Below, one piece after another: positions 1 to 5,720 of a DNA stretch of 9,845 bases. The number at the start of each line of letters is the position of its first letter. Position 1 is the stretch's first letter. The position numbers and the translations under genes were made by a program. The stretch comes from DATKQI01 sp035532755 (GTDB taxonomy: Bacteria; Pseudomonadota; Alphaproteobacteria; Acetobacterales; Acetobacteraceae), in the NCBI GenBank assembly GCA_035532755.1, contig DATKQI010000307.1:1-9845 (forward strand). The letters run 5' to 3'. The notes under the pieces were generated by a model that saw only the letters and a list, made by a program, of their open reading frames with translations, was not told the origin of the DNA and searched no databases.

Positions 1-114
1 GGCTTCGATGTCCAGATAGTACTGCACCCGCTGCTCGTCCGAGAACACGCGGCGCATCGCTTCGGTGCTGAAGATGTGGCGGAAGACGGCCGAATCGGTG
101 GCGGATGCGGGCAT
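1..114 (-). CDS. N-terminus of a fumarase/aspartase-superfamily lyase (PurB/PcaB-like), partial
   Basis: Only the first 38 residues lie in the window; the gene runs off the left edge. They read MPASATDSAVFRHIFSTEAM followed by RRVFSDEQRVQYYLDIEA. The pattern of an early Phe-rich segment, then 'F(S/T)xExRVQxYLDxEA', is typical of the start of adenylosuccinate lyase and 3-carboxymuconate cycloisomerase-like members of the superfamily, which catalyse beta-elimination or cycloisomerisation as homotetramers. The start ATG is preceded by GGAGAG about 6 bases upstream, a good ribosome-binding site. It lies 80 bases downstream of rbsK on the same strand, so it may be cotranscribed with fucU-rbsK. The substrate cannot be told from 38 residues, and the catalytic loop is outside the window. 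Confidence 0.7.
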   Translation of the reverse strand, partial: MPASATDSAVFRHIFSTEAMRRVFSDEQRVQYYLDIEA

Positions 115-194
115 GGAAGCTCTCCGGCTATGGGCAGGGGCGGAGAGTGCGCGGGCGGGCCGGGGGCTGTAAATGCGCCCCTGTCCCGCCAGCC

Positions 195-1109
195 TCATAC
201 CAGGGCGGTGATTTCGGCGCGGGTGAGGGGTGGGGCGGCGCCGGGGCGGGTGACGGCGAGGCCGGCGGCAGCGGCGCCGAAGCGGGTGGCATCCTCCAGG
301 CTCGCGCCTTCCGCCAGGGCCACGGCCAACGCGCCATTGAAGGCATCGCCCGCGCCCGTGGTGTCGATCACGCGGCCGGTGGCGACCGCAGGGATGTGGG
401 TTGTGGCCCGCGCGGTGCACACCAGCGCGCCGTTCGCGCCGAGCGTGACGATCACGCTGCCCACGCCGCGGGTGCGCAAGGCGCGGGCGGCGCGTTCGGC
501 ATCCGCCACCGTTTCGATCGCCATGCCGGCGAGCGCCCCGGCCTCCGTCTCGTTCGGGGTGAGGATGTCGGCGAGCGCGAGCATCCCATCATCCAGCGCC
601 GCGGCCGGGGCGGGGTTGAGGATGGTGCGCGCGCCGTGGCGGCGGGCGAGCGCGAGGCCGGCCCGCGCCACCGGCAGCGGCAGTTCCAGTTGCGTGAGGA
701 AGATGGCCGAGGCGGCGATGCGCGGTTCCGCCGCCGTGATATCGGCTTCCGCGAGCGTGCCGGCCGCGCCGGGGACGACGATGATGGCGTTCTCCCCCCG
801 TGCGGCATCGACAATGATGGCGGCGGTGCCGGTGGGGTGGGTGGCGGAGACGGAGAGGTCCGCAAGGTCCGTCCCGGCCTCGGCGTGCAGGCTGCGCGCC
901 ATCTCCCCGAACGCATCGCGCCCCACCCGCGCGATCAGCCCCACATCACCGCCCAGCCGCGCGGCGGCGAGCGCCTGGTTGGAGCCCTTGCCACCCGGCC
1001 CGGTGCGGAAACCCGCGCCCAGCACAGTCTCCCCCCAGGCCGGCAGGCGCGGGGTGAGGAAGGTGAGGTCGGCGGCGAAGATGCCGAGGATGCTGATGCG
1101 CCGGCGCAT
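195..1109 (-). CDS. rbsK: Ribokinase (PfkB family sugar kinase)
   Basis: A 304-residue cytoplasmic kinase expected to phosphorylate ribose (or a related sugar) at O5 using ATP, feeding the pentose phosphate pathway. Both PfkB signatures are visible: the sugar-binding GPGGKGSNQ stretch at residues 37-45 and DTTGAGDAFNGALA at about 249-262, where Asp255 is the expected catalytic base and GAGD forms the anion hole. NPAP (165-168) and TPNETEA (184-190) match conserved ribokinase positions. The C-terminal AAAGLAVTRPGA is the usual monovalent-cation/nucleotide-site end. Length is normal for the family (about 300). It starts 4 bases after the fucU stop with only a weak ribosome-binding site, which suggests translational coupling to fucU. 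Specificity for ribose over another furanose or a nucleoside is inferred; the fucU neighbour leaves room for another sugar. Confidence 0.88.
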   Translation of the reverse strand: MRRRISILGIFAADLTFLTPRLPAWGETVLGAGFRTGPGGKGSNQALAAARLGGDVGLIARVGRDAFGEMARSLHAEAGTDLADLSVSATHPTGTAAIIVDAARGENAIIVVPGAAGTLAEADITAAEPRIAASAIFLTQLELPLPVARAGLALARRHGARTILNPAPAAALDDGMLALADILTPNETEAGALAGMAIETVADAERAARALRTRGVGSVIVTLGANGALVCTARATTHIPAVATGRVIDTTGAGDAFNGALAVALAEGASLEDATRFGAAAAGLAVTRPGAAPPLTRAEITALV

Positions 1110-1113
1110 GGCT

Positions 1114-1551
1114 TCAAGGCACCGGGACCGTCACGCCCTTCTTCAGCATCAGGCAGCCGTAGGGCCGCTGCTCCCCGGTGACGACGATCGCGAAGGCCTC
1201 CCGCGCGCGGGCGTAGAAGGCATGGCGCTCCACGCCGACAAGCTTCGTGGGCCGGCGCTCGGCACGGTCTATGATCGTCTGGCATTCCGCCTGCACGGCG
1301 GGGATCTCGTCCGGCCGCCCGGCCACTTCCATCCGCAGCGCCGGATCGGGGACGAATCCGTCGAGCGGCATCAGCGCCACCACCGCCTCCACCACCTCCG
1401 GCACCCCGGCCGCATCGAGGCGGACGAGGCGGCGGGCGAGCGAGACGGCGGGGAAATGCGCATCCACCACCACGATCTCGTCACCATGGCCCATGGAGGC
1501 GAGCGTGTGCAGCAGGTCCGGCGTGTGCAGGCGGGAGAGGGTTTTCAGCAT
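1114..1551 (-). CDS. fucU: L-fucose mutarotase / RbsD-FucU family protein
   Basis: A 145-residue member of the RbsD/FucU family, which interconverts sugar anomers (L-fucose alpha/beta, or ribose pyranose/furanose) so that the downstream kinase or isomerase gets the form it uses. The N-terminus MLKTLSRLHTPDLLHTLASM followed by GHGDEIVVVDAHFPA resembles FucU more than RbsD. The expected catalytic His is His22, with Asp30 and His32 in the conserved DAHFP. The C-terminal block has FYARAREAFAIVVTGE (112-127), PYG (130-132) and LMLKKGV, again FucU-like. Family members form ring-shaped decamers. An AAGGG ribosome-binding site lies just upstream of the ATG. Tight coupling to rbsK suggests the mutarotase supplies that kinase. 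The name is by resemblance; the true sugar is unknown. Confidence 0.85.
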   Translation of the reverse strand: MLKTLSRLHTPDLLHTLASMGHGDEIVVVDAHFPAVSLARRLVRLDAAGVPEVVEAVVALMPLDGFVPDPALRMEVAGRPDEIPAVQAECQTIIDRAERRPTKLVGVERHAFYARAREAFAIVVTGEQRPYGCLMLKKGVTVPVP

Positions 1552-1585
1552 GGTGATCCCTTGGGCGGTTCCTGGGGCGTTCCTT

Positions 1586-1604
1586 GGCCATGGTTAGGCC
1601 ATGG
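1586..1604. repeat. Tandem GGCCATGG repeat upstream of fucU
   Basis: Two copies of GGCCATGG (1586-1593 and 1597-1604) lie at an 11-base period, separated by TTA, 35-53 bases before the fucU start. Each contains a CCATGG palindrome, so they would present the same site on the same face of the helix. This could be a regulator site in the fucU leader. No regulator is known for it. Confidence 0.3.
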
Positions 1605-1648
1605 CGGGGGCGGGGCCGCAAGGGGGGGCGGCAGGTACGAGGAAGTTG

Positions 1649-1677
1649 TTGAAAAAGGTCAGTTTCTACGAAATAAT
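1649..1677 (+). promoter_or_regulatory. Sigma70-like promoter for the nucleotidyltransferase-fold gene
   Basis: TTGAAA (1649-1654) and AATAAT (1672-1677) are separated by exactly 17 bases. Each hexamer matches the sigma70 consensus in five of six positions. It lies in the most AT-rich stretch of the left half of the window and points at the gene starting at 1721, giving a predicted start of transcription near 1684. The -10 box overlaps the left arm of the inverted repeat at 1662-1703. Confidence 0.5.
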
Positions 1678-1703
1678 GCAAAACCGGTTATTTTCGTAGA
1701 AAC
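1662..1703. promoter_or_regulatory. Inverted repeat, probable operator, between fucU and the nucleotidyltransferase gene
   Basis: The left arm GTTTCTACGAAATAA (1662-1676) and right arm TTATTTTCGTAGAAAC (1688-1703) are reverse complements apart from one extra T, with an 11-base spacer. Each arm also contains TTTC-TAC/GTA-GAAA, itself a small dyad, and the dyad centres are 29 bases apart. The left arm covers the -10 box of the promoter at 1649-1677. This suits a pair of operators for a dimeric repressor controlling the plus gene, fucU, or both. A transcript hairpin is the alternative. Confidence 0.5.
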
Positions 1704-1720
1704 CGTCTGGAATCAATGCT

Positions 1721-2791
1721 ATGGCTGAAATCGCCCCGATGAATGACCAGCAGCGCCGGATGCTGGTCGATACGCGCCAGCTTTGGGAAGCGTGGCGGGA
1801 CGCCGGGGCGCGGCGAGCGCACCATGCTGGGGCCCTGTCGTGGAAAACGACCAAGGGGCGGGCCTATCTTGTCAAGGCCTATAACGATCCGCGCACGCAT
1901 GTCCGCAAGATGACTTCGCTCGGCCCCCGATCCGATGAGACGGAGCGGATGAAGGCTGCGTTCGACCAGGGGCGCGCGGAGGCGAAGGAACGCTTCGCCG
2001 CCATGTCCGCCCGGCTTGCCGAGCAGGGGCGGCTCAACCGGGCGGTGGGCCTCGGGCGGGTGCCGCCCATCGCCGCGCGGGTATTGCGCCGGCTGGATGG
2101 GGAGGGGTTGCTGGGCCGGAACTGCCTGGTTGCCGGCACCAACGCCATCTATGCCTACGAGGCCGCGGCGGGGGTGATGGTGGGACGCGGTCTGCTGGCG
2201 ACGGGCGATCTGGACATCCTGCTGGATGCTCGCGCCCGGCTGCGGCTGACGCTGGAGGGCGCCGTTCCCGGGCGCATCGTCGATGTGTTGAAGGCGGCCG
2301 ACCGGTCCTTCCAGCTTGCCGACAACGCGCCCTTCCGGGCCGTGAACGCCGATGGCTACGCGGTGGAACTGATCAAGGCTGCGCCCACACCGCATTGGAA
2401 GGCCGAGCCGGCCGGCCTTGCCGAAGATGATCTGAGGGCCGCGGAGATCGACAACATACGCTGGCTGCTGAACGCGCCACGTTTCGATTCCGTTGCGATC
2501 GGGGAGGACGGGATGCCGGTGCCCATGGCGGTGCCCGATCCGCGTGCCTTCGCGGTGTACAAGCTCTGGATGGGCCTGAAAGACCCAGCGCGAGACCCGG
2601 TGAAGCGGCCGCGCGATGTCGGGCAGGCGCATCTGGTCGCGCAGATCGTGCGCGCATACCTGCCGCACCTGCCCTTCGCCGAGGAGCATCTGCTGATGTT
2701 CCCGGAGGATGTCCGCGCGTTTGCCACGGCTCATGGACTGACCGGATTGCCGCCGCCGCCGGATGTGCCGGACCCGTTTTTCACGGCCTGA
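1721..2791 (+). CDS. GSU2403-type nucleotidyltransferase-fold protein
   Basis: A 356-residue protein resembling the GSU2403 / NTP_transf_8 nucleotidyltransferase-fold family, whose biochemical role is not settled. The N-terminal part has GALSWKTTKGRAYLVKAY (37-54) and SLGPRSDETE (66-75), a small beta-rich module usual in this family. The core has VAGTNAIYAYEAAAGV (137-152) and then ATGDLDILLD (160-169), in which Asp163 and Asp165 form the DxD metal pair. Glu216 in YAVELIK is a plausible third carboxylate. A Lys/Arg-rich segment, DPVKRPRDVGQAHLV (292-306), follows near the C-terminus. The ATG at 1721 has little ribosome-binding sequence; an in-frame ATG at 1739 is an alternative start. The gene stands alone, divergent from fucU behind a strong promoter with an inverted repeat. 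Such folds include AbiEii-like toxins and antibiotic-modifying enzymes, so a defence or modification role is possible but not shown. Confidence 0.72.
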   Translation: MAEIAPMNDQQRRMLVDTRQLWEAWRDAGARRAHHAGALSWKTTKGRAYLVKAYNDPRTHVRKMTSLGPRSDETERMKAAFDQGRAEAKERFAAMSARLAEQGRLNRAVGLGRVPPIAARVLRRLDGEGLLGRNCLVAGTNAIYAYEAAAGVMVGRGLLATGDLDILLDARARLRLTLEGAVPGRIVDVLKAADRSFQLADNAPFRAVNADGYAVELIKAAPTPHWKAEPAGLAEDDLRAAEIDNIRWLLNAPRFDSVAIGEDGMPVPMAVPDPRAFAVYKLWMGLKDPARDPVKRPRDVGQAHLVAQIVRAYLPHLPFAEEHLLMFPEDVRAFATAHGLTGLPPPPDVPDPFFTA

Positions 2792-2822
2792 CGCGGCAGC
2801 CCTGAAAGGTGCTGGACAATAA

Positions 2823-2848
2823 ACCGACCGTCGGTCAGTATACCGACC
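2823..2848. promoter_or_regulatory. Overlapping palindromes upstream of tetR, probable TetR operator
   Basis: ACCGAC-C-GTCGGT (2823-2835) is a perfect dyad with 6-base arms. It overlaps GGTCAGTATACCGACC (2833-2848), a 16-base palindrome with one mismatched pair centred on GTATAC. The pair sits 40-65 bases before the likely tetR start, where an autorepressing TetR protein would bind. A TGGACA at 2813-2818 could be a -35 box, but no good -10 box is seen, so the promoter itself is uncertain. Confidence 0.55.
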
Positions 2849-2887
2849 AATGGTTTGTTAGATCCTCCAGGACGGAGCCGGGCAAGA

Positions 2888-3583
2888 ATGCCGCGCGTGG
2901 TGAAGCATCCGGATGCCCGGCGGAGCGAACTGCTCGATTTCGCTCAGGCGCTGTTTTTCGAGCGCGGCTATGAGCGTACGACCGTCAGCGACATCATCGA
3001 AAAGGCCGGGGTCTCGAAGGGGGGGTTCTATCATCACTTCGCTTCCAAGGAGGAGATGCTGGAGGCGCTTGCGGCCCGTCTCGCGCAGGAGTCCGTCGCG
3101 CGGTTCGAGGATGTGCTGGAGGCGCCCGGGCTTGGCGCGCTGGCGCGGCTGAACGCCTTCTTCGCCCGGTCCCGGCGGATGAAGATCGAGGATGCGCCCA
3201 GGCTGCGGGCGATGTTCGATGTTCTTTTCAAGCCCGGGAACCTCATTCTCCACCATCGCATCAACGCCGCGGTGATCCCGGTGATGGTGCCCGTGCTCGC
3301 CGCCATCATCGCGCAGGGGAAGGCGGAAGGCGTGTTCGACGTGCCGGAGCCGAAGGCCGCGGCCGGGATCGTGCTGCAACTGAACGGCGGCATCCGCGAT
3401 GCGATGGCGCGCGCGATCGAGGCGGAGGGAACGCCCGCGGCGGCGGCCGCGCTGGATGCGCTGGAGAGCGAGGCGCGCTTCCTGGGCATCGCCATGGACC
3501 GCATCCTGGGCCTGCCCGACGGAAGCATCGTCGCCGTCGAGCCCGGCTTCATCCGCGCCTTCATGTCCGCCCGAGAGGAATAG
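2888..3583 (+). CDS. TetR/AcrR family transcriptional regulator
   Basis: I place the start at the ATG at 2888 (MPRVVKHPDARRSELLDFAQ), giving 231 residues. An upstream TTG at 2855 would add 11 residues that match nothing in the family and would begin next to the operator. The N-terminal helix-turn-helix is clear: ALFFERGYERTTVSDIIEKA, then GVSKGGFYHHFASKEEML, with the family's GxFYxHFxSKEEL signature. The rest is a helical ligand-binding and dimerisation domain whose ligand cannot be read from sequence. It probably represses its own operon (tetR, mmcQ, methyltransferase) through the palindromes at 2823-2848. Its stop is 2 bases before the mmcQ start, and the AGAGGA inside its last codons is the ribosome-binding site for mmcQ. 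Confidence 0.9.
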   Translation: MPRVVKHPDARRSELLDFAQALFFERGYERTTVSDIIEKAGVSKGGFYHHFASKEEMLEALAARLAQESVARFEDVLEAPGLGALARLNAFFARSRRMKIEDAPRLRAMFDVLFKPGNLILHHRINAAVIPVMVPVLAAIIAQGKAEGVFDVPEPKAAAGIVLQLNGGIRDAMARAIEAEGTPAAAAALDALESEARFLGIAMDRILGLPDGSIVAVEPGFIRAFMSAREE

Positions 3584-3585
3584 CC

Positions 3586-3933
3586 ATGCCGAAACGACCG
3601 GCCGACCGGCTGCGCGCCATCTGCCTCGCCCTGCCGGAAGCGGTGGAGCAGGAGACGTGGGGCCACCCGACATTCCGTGTGCGGGGCAGGATCTTCGCCA
3701 TGGAGCGGCGGGATGACGGCGGCATTTCGCTGTGGTGCAAGGCCCCGCCGGGCAGCCAGGCGGTGCTGGTCGGCGCCGATCCGGAACGGTTCTTCGCACC
3801 ACCCTACGTCGGCCCCAAAGGCTGGATCGGCGTGCGGCTTGATGGCGCGGCAGACTGGGAGGAGATCGCCGAACTGGTCCGGCGCAGCTACCGGCTGATC
3901 GCGCCGAAGCGGCTCGCCGTGCTCATCGGATGA
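3586..3933 (+). CDS. MmcQ/YjbR family protein
   Basis: A 115-residue protein of the MmcQ/YjbR family (double-wing, CyaY-like fold, described as DNA-binding-like). Family features are present: the opening LRAICLALPEAVEQETWGHP with the conserved E-x-x-x-WGHPTFRV(R)G block, then RIFAMERRDDGGISLWCKAP, and the C-terminal GWIGVRLDG-ADWEEIAELVRRSYRLIAPKRL. Length is normal (about 110-120). It starts 2 bases after tetR, so the two are certainly cotranscribed. TetR/YjbR pairs are common in bacterial genomes, but the molecular role of this family is largely unknown and I assign none. Confidence 0.88.
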   Translation: MPKRPADRLRAICLALPEAVEQETWGHPTFRVRGRIFAMERRDDGGISLWCKAPPGSQAVLVGADPERFFAPPYVGPKGWIGVRLDGAADWEEIAELVRRSYRLIAPKRLAVLIG

Positions 3934-3958
3934 CGGTTCTCATCGGGAAGGAAATGCA

Positions 3959-4618
3959 ATGCCACGCTTGAGCTTCCGCCTGGCGCTGATCGTGCCGGTC
4001 ACCGCCGCCTATCTCGGCCTCGCCGTTCTCGGCTGGGGCGGGTTCGGCGCCTTCTTCGCCCATCCGGCGCTCACCGTGCTCGCGATCGTGACTTTCGCCT
4101 TGGCCATCCTCGGGCTTTTCACGGAGGGCAACCTGAGTTCGGGGGTGCGGGAGGATCGGGGCAACCGCTGGGTCCTGATCGCCTTCACGGTGATCGGGCT
4201 GCTTGACGGGTTTCTGCCGGCCTGGACGGACCGGCTGGGGTTCTGGACGCTGGATGGCGATGCCATGCGCTGGATCGGCGTTGTTCTCCTCGCGGCCGGC
4301 GGGTTGCTGCGGTTGTGGCCGGTGTTCATCCTGGGCCGGCGCTTCAGCGGCTTCGTGGCGATCCAGCCCGGGCATACGCTCGTCACCGGCGGGCCCTACG
4401 GCATCATCCGCCATCCCAGCTATCTCGGGCTGCTCGTCAGCACCTTGGGGTGGGGGCTGGCCTTCCGGTCGGGCGTGGGCGTGCTGCTCACCGTTCTCAT
4501 GCTCCTGCCTCTGCTGGCGCGCATTCATGCCGAGGAACGGCTGCTGAGTTCACAGTTCGGCACGGAATACGATGCCTACCGCGCCCGGACGTCACGGCTG
4601 GTTCCGGGCGTGTATTAG
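3959..4618 (+). CDS. Isoprenylcysteine carboxyl methyltransferase-like integral membrane protein
   Basis: A 219-residue inner-membrane protein of the ICMT/PEMT-like methyltransferase superfamily. Hydrophobic segments lie at about 8-28, 37-55, 71-90, 104-125 and 154-187. The conserved C-terminal catalytic region is seen as GGPYGIIRHPSYLGLL (144-159), then AEERLLSSQFGTEYDAYRAR (191-210) and TSRLVPGVY. The R-H-P-x-Y and E-E motifs bind S-adenosylmethionine and the lipid-facing substrate in the family. Bacterial members usually methylate small or lipidic substrates, not prenylated proteins, so the substrate is unknown. It lies 25 bases after mmcQ with a GGAAGG ribosome-binding site, making it the third gene of the tetR operon and the likeliest enzyme under that regulator. 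An overlapping ATG at 3954 is out of frame. Confidence 0.85.
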   Translation: MPRLSFRLALIVPVTAAYLGLAVLGWGGFGAFFAHPALTVLAIVTFALAILGLFTEGNLSSGVREDRGNRWVLIAFTVIGLLDGFLPAWTDRLGFWTLDGDAMRWIGVVLLAAGGLLRLWPVFILGRRFSGFVAIQPGHTLVTGGPYGIIRHPSYLGLLVSTLGWGLAFRSGVGVLLTVLMLLPLLARIHAEERLLSSQFGTEYDAYRARTSRLVPGVY

Positions 4619-4623
4619 GGGTT

Positions 4624-4773
4624 CATGCCAGCCGGCCGACGTGCTGAGCCTTCCCTCGTCATTCCCGCGAAAGCGGGAATCCAGGGCTCCCGGTCTACCG
4701 GAGCGGTGGGCCTGGATGCCGGCCTGCGCCGGCATGACGAGTGGAGGGGTCAGCACGTCGGCCGGCTGGCATG
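4624..4773. repeat. Perfect 24-bp inverted repeat enclosing the first REP-like element
   Basis: The left arm at 4624-4647 begins CATGCCAGCCGG and ends GACGTGCTGA. The right arm at 4750-4773 is its exact reverse complement. They flank the REP-like element at 4657-4739 with spacers of about 10 bases. The outer arms lie 6 bases after the methyltransferase stop and 4 bases from the qor stop, so transcripts from either side could fold into a roughly 150-base branched hairpin. No direct repeat (target duplication) flanks the outer arms. The other two REP copies lack these arms. Confidence 0.85.
4657..4739 (+). repeat. REP/BIME-like double-hairpin element, copy 1
   Basis: An 83-base element built from two inverted, related hairpins. 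The first is CGTCAT-TCCCGC-GAAA-GCGGGA-ATCCAGG and the second (on the other strand) CGTCAT-GCCGGC-GCAG-GCCGGC-ATCCAGG. They are joined by a middle part containing GCTCCCGGTCTACCGG. It lies between the convergent methyltransferase and qor genes. No RAYT transposase is in the window. Confidence 0.9.
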
Positions 4774-4776
4774 TGC

Positions 4777-5622
4777 CTACGGCACCAGCAGCAGGCTCCC
4801 CGTCGTCCGCCCGGCTTCCAGATCGGCCTGTGCGGCGGCGGCTTCGGCCAGGGGGTAGGAACGGCCGATCAGCGGTGCGATGCCATCCTGCAGCACCGCC
4901 AGCACATCCGCCGCGGCGCGGCGATAGGTTTCCGTATCGCTGATGTACGCCATGATGCTGGGGCGGGCGAGGGAGAGGCTTCGTTTCGGCCCCAATTCCT
5001 CCACGTCGATCGGCGGGATCGGGCCGGCGGGCTGGCCGATGCTGGCGACTGTGCCGAAGGGCCGCACGCAGGCGAGGGTTTTGCGCAGCGTTTCGCCGCC
5101 GGAGCCGACGGTGCCGATCACCCGCGCGCCCAGCCGCTTCGCCCAGGCGGTGAGCAGGCTGCCCAGCCCGCCGGCCGCACCGTGCACCAGGACCCACGTG
5201 CCGGCCTCCACGCGATAGACGCGCGTGAGCAGCATGTGCGCCGTGAGCCCCTTCACCATCGCCGCGGCGGCCACCTCATCCGTGATCGCGGGCGGCAGGG
5301 GGATCGCGCGGGCGGCGGGCAGCAGCCGTTCGGAGGCATAGGCGCCGACCGGGGCGCCGGCATAGGCGATGCGATCGCCGGGTTTCACATGTGCCACGCC
5401 GGGCCCGGCCGCGACGACGACGCCCGCACCCTCCACGCCCGGCACCGCCGGCATGGATGGCAGCGGATACAGGCCGGTGCGGTGGTAGATGTCGATGAAG
5501 TTGATGCCGATGGCGCTCTGCCGCACCAGGATTTCACCCGGCCCGGGGGCAGGCAGGGGCACATCCGCAAGCTCCAGCACATCGGTTCCACCGGGTTTGG
5601 TCATGCGGATCATGCGGGCCAT
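4777..5622 (-). CDS. QorA-like quinone oxidoreductase with an internal deletion
   Basis: A zinc-free medium-chain reductase resembling NADPH:quinone reductase QorA. I start at the ATG at 5622 (MARMIRMTKPGGTDVLELAD), which has AAGGA 7 bases upstream; this gives 281 residues. The GroES-like half is intact, with GINFIDIYHRTGLYPLP and VPGVEGAGVV. The cofactor domain begins normally with VLVHGAAGGLGSLLTAWAKR and GARVIGTVGS, then jumps to GGETLRKTLACVRPFGTVAS. In family members about 45 residues lie between these, including the second beta-alpha unit that contacts the NADPH ribose-phosphate and the GGRGVDVVYDxVG stretch. The reading frame is kept. Overall length is short against the usual 320-330. 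The C-terminal half (IGRSYPLAEAAAAQADLEAG RTTGSLLLVP) is normal. It is divergent from the lysR gene, which may regulate it. With this loss I doubt normal NADPH binding. Confidence 0.8.
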   Translation of the reverse strand: MARMIRMTKPGGTDVLELADVPLPAPGPGEILVRQSAIGINFIDIYHRTGLYPLPSMPAVPGVEGAGVVVAAGPGVAHVKPGDRIAYAGAPVGAYASERLLPAARAIPLPPAITDEVAAAAMVKGLTAHMLLTRVYRVEAGTWVLVHGAAGGLGSLLTAWAKRLGARVIGTVGSGGETLRKTLACVRPFGTVASIGQPAGPIPPIDVEELGPKRSLSLARPSIMAYISDTETYRRAAADVLAVLQDGIAPLIGRSYPLAEAAAAQADLEAGRTTGSLLLVP

Positions 5623-5694
5623 GGGCTTGTCCTTTTCGTTCGTTGCATAGCCCATCTTGCGCCGGCGCCGGTTTGTGCGAAATTGCCTGTTCAT

Positions 5695-5709
5695 TCACAT
5701 CAGATGTGA
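5695..5709. promoter_or_regulatory. Palindrome in the qor-lysR divergent gap
   Basis: TCACATC-A-GATGTGA is a perfect dyad with 7-base arms and a 1-base centre. It sits 11 bases before the lysR start and 72 bases before the qor start. LysR-type proteins bind interrupted dyads in such divergent gaps to control themselves and the neighbour. This is the only clear dyad of that kind in the gap, apart from a GC-rich GCGCCGGCGCC run. Confidence 0.45.
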
Positions 5710-5720
5710 GAAAACGCGCA

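Noticed and set aside
115..194. Terminator between rbsK and the lyase gene
   Set aside because: A GGGGC/GCCCC pair with a 9-base loop can be drawn on the minus strand, but the stem is only 5 bases and no T-run follows.
76..1728. A 550-codon open frame on the plus strand across the fucU/rbsK region
   Set aside because: It is antisense to two well-supported genes, its translation is Ala/Arg/Pro-rich with no family resemblance, and it is an artefact of high GC content.
2855..2887. Longer tetR start at TTG 2855
   Set aside because: The added residues (MLDPPGRSRAR) match no TetR N-terminus, the codon is rare as a start, and the ATG at 2888 begins the usual helix.
4624..4773. CRISPR array or rho-independent terminator
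   Set aside because: There are no regularly spaced direct repeats with unique spacers, and no T-run follows the hairpins, so a classical intrinsic terminator is not supported.
5623..5694. Longer qor start at 5694
   Set aside because: The extra 24 residues are Arg-rich and unlike QorA, while the ATG at 5622 has a good AAGGA site and begins the family's normal N-terminus.
4741..5709. A 322-codon plus-strand open frame opposite qor
   Set aside because: It starts inside the REP unit and mirrors qor; its translation is low-complexity and shows no domain.
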